Positions 38,546 to 47,016 of a stretch of DNA of 64,000 bases are shown here, one piece after another. Below the pieces are notes generated by a model that saw only the letters and a program-made list of their open reading frames with translations, searched no databases and was not told where the DNA came from. Each line of letters begins with the position of its first letter. Position 1 is the first letter of the stretch. The translations under genes and the position numbers were made by a program. This DNA comes from Alteromonadaceae bacterium Bs31 (GTDB taxonomy: Bacteria > Pseudomonadota > Gammaproteobacteria > Pseudomonadales > Cellvibrionaceae), in NCBI GenBank assembly GCA_900177435.1, contig FXAI01000008.1, positions 114,689 through 178,688 of the forward strand, read 5' to 3'.

Positions 38546-39706
38546 TTATTTAATAACTTTTTCGATTGTGGCTTTTGCTTGTGCTTCTACTCTGCGATTT
38601 TTTGCGCGACCTTCCGATGTGTCATTACTGGCGACGGGCTTTTCTTCGCCAAAACCCACTGCATCTAAACGGTTCGCGTCAACGCCGTACCTGTCAATCA
38701 ACAGTTGTCTTACCGCTTCAGCTCTTTTTTGAGAGAGGGCTTTGTTATAAGACGCGGCGCCACTGGAATCTGTGTGACCTTCGATAGTGACGGAGCTCTG
38801 TGGATAACTGGTCATGAACATTGCGAGTGCTTTAATGTCACTAAGGTTTTCACTGATAACTGCGTCGGAATTGTTAGCAAAATTAATGTTTAAAGCGAAG
38901 GCAACATTTTCGCTTAAGGTTTTGTAGCAGCCTTCTGAATTAACCGCTGCGCCTTTTTCAGTGTCCGGGCATTTGTCGCTGCTATCTGGAATACCGTCTT
39001 TATCGTTGTCCAGAACAATAGGGCAGCCTTTTTGATCAACACTCACACCAGAGGGGGTGTTTGCGCATTGATCGTTTTGATCTGTCACGCCGTCGCTATC
39101 TGTATCAAGGGCTTTGACTGGGGCAGCTTTCTTCGCTGAGGATTTTCCGCCGAGTAAAAAATGCAAACCCAGGTTAACTGCGGTTTCGGTGGTTCCACTT
39201 TCAACACCGCGCAGCGCACGTATGTCGCTCCTTAGGGATACCGCATCGTTAAAGGCGTATTTAATACCGAGGCCGGCGTTATAAAGTGTTTCTTCAAAGC
39301 TGCCTGCATCTGCGCTGAGTTGGCTTTCTCCTGCACCGAATACCAGATAAGGCTTTAATTTGGGGTCGTCGCTGAGGTGGTAGAAGGCGTCCAAGCGAAA
39401 CTGTTCTGAATCAATATCGAAATCGCCGAATTCACTCTCGGGGTTTGAGCGTGTATAGGCAAACTCAGCCGCCCAGGCAGAAGCCCACTGATAACCCAGA
39501 GACAGGCTGGCAGAGTAGTCGTCTTTTGCGCCATGGTCTTCCCGTGAGTGCGATAGATAGCCTAAGGCCGGAGCGAGATAAAAGCCGGAAAGTTGGTCTT
39601 GAGTGTCTTGTGCGTGACTGCTGATAGAAACGCCAGATGCTACCAGTACTGCTAGCAGCCTTGTTTTCAGTGTTGTTTTAGAGATTATGGATTTTGATGT
39701 GTTCAT
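38546..39706 (-). CDS. OmpA-family protein with TSP3 repeats
   Basis: A 386-aa outer-membrane protein: signal peptide ending SISSHA; an eight-stranded barrel (about 38-195); a linker with calcium-binding thrombospondin type-3-like repeats (DTDSDGVTDQNDQCANTP and DNDKDGIPDSSDKCPDTE, about 208-260); and a C-terminal OmpA peptidoglycan-binding domain with EGHTDSSGAASYNKALSQKRA and the conserved NRRVE. It anchors the outer membrane to peptidoglycan. AGGAGG precedes the ATG by eight bases. It is followed at 24 bp by the mscS-like gene, so both may respond to osmotic or envelope state. Confidence 0.93.
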   Translation of the reverse strand: MNTSKSIISKTTLKTRLLAVLVASGVSISSHAQDTQDQLSGFYLAPALGYLSHSREDHGAKDDYSASLSLGYQWASAWAAEFAYTRSNPESEFGDFDIDSEQFRLDAFYHLSDDPKLKPYLVFGAGESQLSADAGSFEETLYNAGLGIKYAFNDAVSLRSDIRALRGVESGTTETAVNLGLHFLLGGKSSAKKAAPVKALDTDSDGVTDQNDQCANTPSGVSVDQKGCPIVLDNDKDGIPDSSDKCPDTEKGAAVNSEGCYKTLSENVAFALNINFANNSDAVISENLSDIKALAMFMTSYPQSSVTIEGHTDSSGAASYNKALSQKRAEAVRQLLIDRYGVDANRLDAVGFGEEKPVASNDTSEGRAKNRRVEAQAKATIEKVIK

Positions 39707-39816
39707 GTGTATGTCCTCCTGAATGGCAGCGCCACACTCATGCGTGACTGCTTACGGGTGCCATTATCGGGGAGGTTATAAGAGGGTGGGTGTAAAACCC
39801 TGTAAAATCTCGTTGG

Positions 39817-42249
39817 TTAACAATTGCTCAGTGGTAGCGTGAACACAAAGGTCGATCCACCGTATTGGTTACCTGCTAGTGTGATATCGCCGTGGTGGCG
39901 GCAGGCAACGGTTTTTACAAAATGCAGCCCTAGCCCGGCGCCAGTTTCCCGCGCGTGCACGGCCCTGCGACTAAATTTTTTGAATACTTGCTCACGCTCT
40001 GCTTCTGGAATACCGGGCCCCTGATCAATAACGGCGGCGGAAACTAAATGGCTATTTGTTGTTATGCTGCGTTTATTTACTTCGTCTTGTTGCTGTAAGG
40101 TGGATAGCGACAATAGTACAGTCGAATTTTTTGGGCTGTACTGTATTGCATTGGCCAGCAGATTAATTAGCGCGCGTTCGAGTAAAGCGCTGTTCGCCAT
40201 TACCCACAGGTCTGAATCACAACGATTAATCGTAACAGTAATAGATTTTTCCAGCGCCATTGCTCTAGCCTCAGAGTAGGCCGCGTCCGCAATACTGTGA
40301 AAATCACACAGCATGAAGGATTCACTATCTATAGTTTCTGCTCTGTTGAGTTGTAAAAGGCTTTCAGCCATATCCAGGTTGCGTGAAGCGTAAGTTTCTA
40401 TATCCGAAAAGGTTTTTTCTAACTCATTTGACAGTTGGCTTGTTGATATTGTGTGCCGGGTTAACGCTAGAATGGATACCAAGGGCGAACGTAAATCATG
40501 AGAAATAAAGTTTAATGTTTCCTGGCGAGAGCGTTCGCTTTGTTTGAGTTTGGATACATCTGTAAAGGTGAGTAATACTATGGTTGTTTGTTTGCGCGAT
40601 TCGTTTTTACTTGGGCGCCAGATGACAATATTTCTCCCCTGGATAACAAGGTCAATAGATTCCTGCGCTCGTTCTAGCGTGGCCTCGACAAATATTTCTG
40701 CTTCGCTGTCTTGTAATTGTTTAACTATGCCGTTCCAGTCACTCGCGCCTTTAAGTGATAGAAAACTGGATAGATCGCCAAGTAAAGGTTGCTCTCCACG
40801 CAGTTTTAACAAGCTTTGACTGAGCTCATTTTGAAAAATCAGCTGGTTTTTACTGTTAAATATTATTACCGCTTCCTGCAGTTTCGACAAACTCTGAAAC
40901 ACCAGTTGTCTTGCAATCTCCAATCCTTGATTTGCTTGTTTATAGCGCTCTATTGTGCGAGTAACAACCTCCGTGCCACTCGCGCGTTTGTTTGACAGGC
41001 TGGTGCCGTAAAGCAATTCAGCGAGGTCGCCATAAGAGGCCGTTGTTGAAGCGGTGTTACCTGTTGTGTTGGCAAGGGTATTGTTGTCCTCTGCCTGTAT
41101 TCTTAGTAGTGAGCGATGTAAAAACCTGATGGCAAACTCCAGGCGCAACCAACTCCATAATGGATAGAAGAGGCAGAGAAAGAGTACAAAGACTACGGGG
41201 GATTGCCAGATATTCATAGTCACTAATAAAACAGTACTTACCAGTAAACTCGACGCTGCGGTTACTATTGTACTCAGTAAAAGGTAAGCCGGAGAAAGGT
41301 AAGAGAAAGCCATTAAAAAGCCAAGCAATAGGCAGAAAGACACTGCAGCACTTACGAGGGGCCTCGGCTGGTAAATCATTTTATTTTCTATGAGGTTTTG
41401 GTAAATGAGGCTGTTCACTTCTATGCCAGGCATTCTGCCCGCCGGTGTTGCCATAATATCGTGTACCCCGGTTGCGGTTGCACCCACGAATACAACCTTA
41501 TTGCGCAGCAGCTCCCGGGGTATTTTGTCTAACAGAATATCGGCATAGGATAGAACTACCGTTGCGCTGCGTTTTTGGAATGTCAGTAAGTTAAAGTAGT
41601 CACGGTAGATGAGCATGGGAGAATAGTCTACTACCAGCCCTGCTCTCATTCCCGGCAGTAAATTTGACGAAGCCTGCAGATCCTTGCCATGTACAAGATC
41701 ATACACCGCCAGAGAAAAATGCGGCCAGTGTGGCCTGCCAATTCCTTCTTTTAAATAGACCGACCTGCAAATACCATCATCTTCACAGTTAATATGGGCA
41801 TGACCGAGAGCGGCTGCTGCACTGCTTAATTTTGAGATGGGGGGTACTTCTATGAGCTGCCCGTTTGCCCGGGTTAATTCAAAATATATGGGAAGTATTA
41901 CTTTATTGCTTTTGGCGAGCGCTTTCTGTAGTTCCTCATCTGCTTGAGGGTCCGTCTGTGATGGCTCGCTGAACAGCACATCGAGGGCAATGGCTTTGAC
42001 ACCACTCTGGTCTAATTTATTAATGAGTTGCGCATGCACCCGCCGGGACCAAGGCCAGCGGCCAAGAATAGACAGGCTTTCTTCGTCGATGGCGACAATG
42101 ACAATATTGTCTTCGGCTGTGAGTGTGTTAAAGCTTTGAAGGCTGTCGTAGCTTTCGCGTTTAAGGTCGCCAAACCATTGTTGATATTCTGCCAGCGCGG
42201 CGATGCTGGCAATTAGCAGCGGTAAAACAACATGGAGGTAGCGTATCAC
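39817..42249 (-). CDS. CHASE2-domain sensor histidine kinase
   Basis: An 810-aa membrane kinase. TM1 is at the N-terminus, followed by a large periplasmic CHASE2 domain (about 25-290: IVIVAIDEESLSILGRWPWSRRVHAQLI and VVFVGATATGVHDIMATPAG), three closely spaced membrane helices (about 295-375), a PAS-like segment (~440-550), HisKA with FISHDLRSP and phosphoacceptor His584, and a HATPase domain with NAIQYSPKN (N box), DQGPGIP and GAGLGLHFVK. It lies 24 bp downstream of the LysM-FecR gene, and its partner regulator heads the operon. The CHASE2 ligand is unknown. Confidence 0.93.
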   Translation of the reverse strand: MIRYLHVVLPLLIASIAALAEYQQWFGDLKRESYDSLQSFNTLTAEDNIVIVAIDEESLSILGRWPWSRRVHAQLINKLDQSGVKAIALDVLFSEPSQTDPQADEELQKALAKSNKVILPIYFELTRANGQLIEVPPISKLSSAAAALGHAHINCEDDGICRSVYLKEGIGRPHWPHFSLAVYDLVHGKDLQASSNLLPGMRAGLVVDYSPMLIYRDYFNLLTFQKRSATVVLSYADILLDKIPRELLRNKVVFVGATATGVHDIMATPAGRMPGIEVNSLIYQNLIENKMIYQPRPLVSAAVSFCLLLGFLMAFSYLSPAYLLLSTIVTAASSLLVSTVLLVTMNIWQSPVVFVLFLCLFYPLWSWLRLEFAIRFLHRSLLRIQAEDNNTLANTTGNTASTTASYGDLAELLYGTSLSNKRASGTEVVTRTIERYKQANQGLEIARQLVFQSLSKLQEAVIIFNSKNQLIFQNELSQSLLKLRGEQPLLGDLSSFLSLKGASDWNGIVKQLQDSEAEIFVEATLERAQESIDLVIQGRNIVIWRPSKNESRKQTTIVLLTFTDVSKLKQSERSRQETLNFISHDLRSPLVSILALTRHTISTSQLSNELEKTFSDIETYASRNLDMAESLLQLNRAETIDSESFMLCDFHSIADAAYSEARAMALEKSITVTINRCDSDLWVMANSALLERALINLLANAIQYSPKNSTVLLSLSTLQQQDEVNKRSITTNSHLVSAAVIDQGPGIPEAEREQVFKKFSRRAVHARETGAGLGLHFVKTVACRHHGDITLAGNQYGGSTFVFTLPLSNC

Positions 42250-42273
42250 CGTTCTTTAGCTCGTACTTATTTG

Positions 42274-43743
42274 CTAAAGGCCGGCGATAACAGCAAGCAT
42301 CATTAACAGAAATACATGCCAGGCTTTAGATTTTTCCCCGAGTATTTCTGATTGCGTGCACTCACCTTCAAGACCATAGTCACCCACGCCACACACTTTG
42401 GCATAGATTTGTTGGCGTTTATCCAGGCTGTACTCGAAGCTGTTGCCCACAGTCGTTTCACTATAAATAGGCTCTTGCAAGTTATCGACATGAAATAATT
42501 CAATTCTGGTAGAGGCCGGTTGTCGTTCAAACTGCCACTGTAAGCTCAGTGTTTTTTTGCTTAGTTTTGCCTGGAGTAGTGTTGCTCTCGAGGGTGCCTG
42601 CTCCGCACAAAACTGGAATTTGTTTGGCATTCCCACCAGGTCATTTTTGTCTATCGCCGATATTTGCGCCTTATAGCAGCCGCTATCGAGCGTCGAAAGA
42701 CTTAAGGCTGGCTCGCTGATGGAAAGCGTGCGAAGCAGTTTGTCTTGCTCGGTGTCTTCAAGTAGCTGGAATCTGTAGGATTGCGCAGCATCAACAGCCT
42801 GCCATTCAAGTTCAAGGGGTAGCGCATATACCGCTTGTTTGTTAATTTCTGGTGCCGCCAGTAGTGGGGTAGGCGAGGCGAGTGCCTCACCCTTTTTGAT
42901 ACGAATACCATAACCAGCTGGGATTTCTACTACGCTGGGTGAGTTTGTTTTGTGGGTTTTATCCTCTTGCGTGACAGCGATATTACCTTCAAATACAGAG
43001 CTCAGCGTTGCGCTGCTTTGTTCATCAGGAACGACGAAATTAAATTCTGTTCCTCTCACGGCCGCCACGGCAGACGGGGAGCTTACGCTGAAATGTGAGC
43101 GGGGTGAGCGCTTTTGTACTTTAGAGCGCGTACTGCCCTGCAGTAGTCGAATTCTGGAATCAACCATGCCGGTGCTATTGTGTTGAGAGAGCAGGTCTAG
43201 AATAATTTTGCTATTTGCATCCAGCACCAGAACTGAACCATCTGCGAACTTAAGGGAAGCAGAACCATCCGCTCCAGTGGATACGCTAGTGCCCACAGGG
43301 AGTTCCATTCCCACATAGGGTTTTTGCTCGCTTTCTTCGCGATTACGTAAATCTGAAATGGAGGTTTCTCCCAGCGACATACTGCCAGCGGATAGCTGCT
43401 TTTTACCTGGGATTTCTACCTGCACATCTCCGTATATAAATAATAATTCAACATTCACTGGCTGTGTTTTCAGCCAGGCCATAGGGAATTTAATGCGCGT
43501 GCCCGGCGCCAGGCTGGGAGGAAAATCCACCTCGTTATAGGGGCCAATTTTTTGCCAGCAGCCTTTTTCTGTTGTGTATTCGAGGCACAAGTCCCATAGC
43601 GTGTCACCGGGGCGAACGGTATAGATCCAATCTTCGGCCGATGCCGGAACGGCGCTAAATAATGCGAGAAAAAAGAGTAACAGAGACTTGAGGCCCAGGC
43701 CGGATTTGGTATTTTGTTCGGGTTGGTTGATATAAAGCATCAT
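42274..43743 (-). CDS. LysM-FecR domain protein of the CHASE2 operon
   Basis: A 489-aa exported protein. A signal sequence (SLLLFFLALFSAVPASA) is followed by a LysM peptidoglycan-binding repeat (YTVRPGDTLWDLC), then a FecR-type domain with GTSVSTGADGSASLKFADGS and PSAVAAVRGTEFNF (about 145-270), fibronectin-like segments, and a C-terminal hydrophobic segment (WHVFLLMMLAVIAGL) that may anchor it. FecR domains usually relay or modulate envelope signals. It sits between the response regulator (15-25 bp) and the CHASE2 kinase (24 bp). ATG at 43743 chosen: GGAA lies four bases upstream, and the frame's earlier start is a TTG. Confidence 0.85.
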   Translation of the reverse strand: MMLYINQPEQNTKSGLGLKSLLLFFLALFSAVPASAEDWIYTVRPGDTLWDLCLEYTTEKGCWQKIGPYNEVDFPPSLAPGTRIKFPMAWLKTQPVNVELLFIYGDVQVEIPGKKQLSAGSMSLGETSISDLRNREESEQKPYVGMELPVGTSVSTGADGSASLKFADGSVLVLDANSKIILDLLSQHNSTGMVDSRIRLLQGSTRSKVQKRSPRSHFSVSSPSAVAAVRGTEFNFVVPDEQSSATLSSVFEGNIAVTQEDKTHKTNSPSVVEIPAGYGIRIKKGEALASPTPLLAAPEINKQAVYALPLELEWQAVDAAQSYRFQLLEDTEQDKLLRTLSISEPALSLSTLDSGCYKAQISAIDKNDLVGMPNKFQFCAEQAPSRATLLQAKLSKKTLSLQWQFERQPASTRIELFHVDNLQEPIYSETTVGNSFEYSLDKRQQIYAKVCGVGDYGLEGECTQSEILGEKSKAWHVFLLMMLAVIAGL

Positions 43744-43767
43744 TGTTTCCAATCAATCAATAACAGG

Positions 43768-44448
43768 CTAAGGTGTTTTTTCCAGGCGGTAGCCATGCCC
43801 GTGTACAGTTCGAATGGTGTAGCCCATCTCCGGGCCTATATTCAAGCTGCGCCGTACGCGGCTAACATGCACGTCAACTGTTCGGGTATCTAGCTGAGAA
43901 TCAATGCCCCAAACTTCCTTCAATAAATATTCGCGAGAGAGTACTTTTCCCTGGTTCTCTATCAGGCAGAGGGCTACCAAGTAGTCTTTACGGGTTAATT
44001 TTACCGCTTGTTGGTCTACAAGAATTTGTTCGTTTTGTTTGTCCAGTGTAATCGGGCCGATTTCCAGAGGCCGATCACTTTTAATACCGCTGCGCCGGCT
44101 TAGAGCTTCGATTCGAGCCAACAGCTCTGCTTCTCCCACCGGTTTGACCAGGTAATCATCGGCGCCAGCGCGTAAGGCAGCAACCACATCTTCTTCACTA
44201 TCGCGCTGGGTGGTAAACAGCACTGGGACTTTACTCTCCAGCTCTTGCCGCAGGCCTTTCAGAACCTCCAGGCCGGACTTGTCGGGCAGCTCCCAGTCGA
44301 GAATAATCAGGTCTACAGGTTGGCTCAACACATCGGAGACAAAGCTATTGGCCAGATCTCTGTGTAAAACTGCATGCCCCTCTTTTTCAAGCAAGCCTGA
44401 GATTCGCTGCGCTTGAGCGCTATCGTCCTCGAGTAGTCCGATTAACAT
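43768..44448 (-). CDS. OmpR/PhoB-family response regulator
   Basis: A 226-aa regulator: receiver domain 1-115 with acidic pocket EDD (7-9), phosphoacceptor Asp51 (IILDWELPD) and Lys in DDYLVKPVG; C-terminal winged-helix (~130-226) with TRKDYLVALCLIENQGKVLSRE and the recognition region DTRTVDVHVSRVRRSL and GHGYRL. It heads a three-gene operon with a LysM-FecR protein and a CHASE2 histidine kinase, its probable cognate sensor. ATG at 44448 is preceded by AGGGGGTGA; the open frame reaches 17 codons further up without a better start. Confidence 0.95.
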   Translation of the reverse strand: MLIGLLEDDSAQAQRISGLLEKEGHAVLHRDLANSFVSDVLSQPVDLIILDWELPDKSGLEVLKGLRQELESKVPVLFTTQRDSEEDVVAALRAGADDYLVKPVGEAELLARIEALSRRSGIKSDRPLEIGPITLDKQNEQILVDQQAVKLTRKDYLVALCLIENQGKVLSREYLLKEVWGIDSQLDTRTVDVHVSRVRRSLNIGPEMGYTIRTVHGHGYRLEKTP

Positions 44449-44779
44449 AGTCACCCCCTGAGCGGGTATTTCACCAGCGCGCCGATAACCTGCTGGCAAG
44501 GCCCGTGTTTGCTGACAAGAAAAAGTGTTTTAAAAGTAACGGCCTGTGCCAGAACAATGCTTGCCGGTTTTTAAGGTGTTTTAGCTATTCCCGGTGTGCG
44601 TGCGAGCACTCTCGGTAAAACACCATACAATTGCAGCAGCTGGGGCAAAATTCGGGCTAACGGCCGTGGCGAAGTATAAAGCTTTTATGGTTGGAGCCAT
44701 ACAGCCGTTTAAGCCATGTGAAATGTGTGTGCAAAAAAAAGCCGAATGTGTCAGTTCGGCTTTATGGGTGGTTTATTGC
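44449..44779. other. Intergenic region between the regulator and the pectate lyase gene
   Basis: About 330 bp. The part near 44733-44762 is the pectate lyase terminator. The rest must contain the promoter of the signalling operon. No other element was recognised. Confidence 0.5.
44733..44762 (-). terminator. Intrinsic terminator of the pectate lyase gene
   Basis: On the minus strand, AAGCCGAA (44762-44755) pairs with TTCGGCTT (44746-44739) across an eight-base loop, and a run of T follows (44740-44733). It begins 18 bp past the stop codon of 44780-46774. Confidence 0.88.
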
Positions 44780-46774
44780 TTAAGGTAAGTCTGTGCTTGT
44801 TAAAATGCCGACGCCAACAGTGGGCGGTAGCGAAGCTTTTATGCCGCTGCTCGCTTCGGCGTTATAGGTATAGGGAACAGTGTAGTCGCCGGTTGAGGTG
44901 TCGACCGGGTTTAGAACATCAACGAAACTGTTATCGGAAACATTCCAGAAGCCGGTCGAGCCGCCGCTATGGAAATAGCCAAAGGTATCTTCGGCGCCTT
45001 CAATATAATTTCCTTCGATTAAGGCTTCTGCGCCCTGGCGAACGTTGAAAATTGTATCCACTCTTACGGTTTTTCCAAACAGGCTTGGTAGGGTGCCCTG
45101 GACGTAATTATTGTAAAAGTGTCCCTTGCCATAGCGCAGCGAGGGAATGCGGCTGACGATATCTTTGAAATGATTGTGATGGAGCGTTATGCGCGTGGCA
45201 GAATCACCATTTTCCTGGTTGTCGCTAGAGCCAATTAATATCCCCTTCCAGTGATCGTGAATATAGTTGTTGGAGAGGGTAATAAAGGCTGCGCTGTTTT
45301 TAATGTCAATTAAGCCATCGTAAAACTCTTTTGCATCATATTCATTCACTGTGTTGTCCGGGCCACTGTCATTCGCTCCGCCGATATCGTACAGCGCTGC
45401 AGGCTTGAGTGAGGAGTAGAGTTCACAGTGGTCGATCCACACGTGGCGGCCGCCGTTTATGCTAATAACATCATTGCCTGAGCCGTCTTCCACCAGTGTT
45501 GTACCTGCGTCGTCTTTTATGGCTACAGAAACGACTTCAGACAAAATCAGGTTGCGAATAATGTAATTCTCTCCGGAAAGCTTCAGCTCGATATTTTGTA
45601 AATGGCCCTGATTGTCCGGGTCGCCATATAGGGTAGTGTTGGATGGAACGTTAAGGCTTTCACTGGGGTTCGCGCTGTTATCAATGTGTCCAGAAACTTT
45701 GATCAGTAAGGGGCCATCGTTCTCCAGTGCAGATCTCAGCTCACTCAGTGTGCTAACGCTGGTAAGTTCGGCGCCGTGGCCGCCGGTGAGGGTGTAAGGG
45801 ATTGCCGTGTCGCTCTGAACTGCGCCAAAACCGATCAAACCCGCCGGTTGTGCTGCGTCGCTGGGAATAAAGCGTGCTTCGAGTTTCAGGTTGCCCTCCA
45901 TTACGAAGCTATATGAGCTGTCTGTTGAGGGTGCGTCACCGGTCCAGGCGTCGAATTTAAAGTCAGGCGCGGCAGTAGCGTTTAAGGTAACGGTGGTTTG
46001 TGGCAGGTAGAAATCTTGTTCGAGGGACAGGCTTATCTCTCCCTCGCCATCTTTGATGCCCGTAGTAAGGGTGTAAAGCACCGTGCTGCCTGTGCCTTCA
46101 GTGATGGGAGCCTCACCGCTAATTTCCAGCGACTCGATGTTTGGCAGGCCTTTCATTGTGCCTGCGCCTGTTGCACCCACATTGCCCCGTGTAAAGGTAA
46201 TGGTGCGTGTGTAGTCGGGCGTGTTCAGTGCCACCAGCCGAATATCGTTGTCGCCGGCGTCGAGAGAGATCGTTATGGGGGCGGTGTAGGCATAGGTATT
46301 CCATTTGCCATCGCTGGTGCCGGTATAGTCAAACTCGAGGATCTCATCATCATCAATTTGTACCTTGAGGCCGTTCACATAAACCCAGCTATCGCGAATA
46401 TTGGTCTCTGTGCCGCCAAAGGCATAGTGAATTCGCAATTGGTAGTCACCACGGGTGCCCACGTTTACTGAGTAATTGAGATACGCGGAGCTTGCCGGGC
46501 TTGTGCTTGTGTCGTTGGAGAGGCCTTGCAGTACCGTGTAACCGTTAATGGTTCCCTGGTAGGCTGAATCCGGGAACACGGAGAGCAGAGCACTGGAGGA
46601 TTCTTCAATGCTCAGGGTGATTTGCTCGGGAGTGGGTTGGGGGCTTGGTTGTTCGCTTGGTGTATTGGTTGGGGTCACATCGGGGCTTGTATTTGTGCCG
46701 CCGGAGCCTCCGCCACCGCAGGCGGCAAGAGCCAGCATGCTGGATAAAAGGACCATTGTTTTACATCTGAGCAT
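44780..46774 (-). CDS. Pectate lyase family 1 lipoprotein with CBM
   Basis: A 664-aa outer-membrane lipoprotein (lipobox LALAAC, Cys19, then GGGGSGG and a Thr/Pro/Ser linker). Residues ~52-195 form a galactose-binding-like CBM (CBM35/CBM6 type: YQLRIHYAFGG, SWVYVNG, SLDAGDNDIRLV). About 240-305 is a short beta-repeat domain with FDAWTGD. The C-terminal 320-664 is a PL1 parallel beta-helix with VWIDHCEL, ITLHHNHFKD and the conserved RIPSLRYGKGHFYNNY. It cleaves polygalacturonate by beta-elimination, probably at the cell surface. Confidence 0.92.
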   Translation of the reverse strand: MLRCKTMVLLSSMLALAACGGGGSGGTNTSPDVTPTNTPSEQPSPQPTPEQITLSIEESSSALLSVFPDSAYQGTINGYTVLQGLSNDTSTSPASSAYLNYSVNVGTRGDYQLRIHYAFGGTETNIRDSWVYVNGLKVQIDDDEILEFDYTGTSDGKWNTYAYTAPITISLDAGDNDIRLVALNTPDYTRTITFTRGNVGATGAGTMKGLPNIESLEISGEAPITEGTGSTVLYTLTTGIKDGEGEISLSLEQDFYLPQTTVTLNATAAPDFKFDAWTGDAPSTDSSYSFVMEGNLKLEARFIPSDAAQPAGLIGFGAVQSDTAIPYTLTGGHGAELTSVSTLSELRSALENDGPLLIKVSGHIDNSANPSESLNVPSNTTLYGDPDNQGHLQNIELKLSGENYIIRNLILSEVVSVAIKDDAGTTLVEDGSGNDVISINGGRHVWIDHCELYSSLKPAALYDIGGANDSGPDNTVNEYDAKEFYDGLIDIKNSAAFITLSNNYIHDHWKGILIGSSDNQENGDSATRITLHHNHFKDIVSRIPSLRYGKGHFYNNYVQGTLPSLFGKTVRVDTIFNVRQGAEALIEGNYIEGAEDTFGYFHSGGSTGFWNVSDNSFVDVLNPVDTSTGDYTVPYTYNAEASSGIKASLPPTVGVGILTSTDLP

Positions 46775-47016
46775 ACTTCTACTTCTCGTTTATTGTGTCA
46801 GTGAAGAGTTGATTTTAGCGACAGTAGTGTACGTTCAAATGCTTTCTGCTCAAAACCCCTATTTTTATCTATTTGATTAAGCCCAAGGCTAGGCCATTTC
46901 TGCCCTGTACGCTGCCATTCGCTTGGGCTTGGCAAGGCAAGTTTCACTGTGGCTGCTATGCTCAGAGTAGGCATCAGGTGCCATATTTCATCTTTGCAGC
47001 ATCGAGGGAGGCTTCA

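Noticed and set aside
46873-47016. N-terminal extension of the chemoreceptor from 46873
   Set aside because: No ribosome site and an unnatural N-terminal sequence; TTG at 47017 has GGGAGG at ideal spacing.
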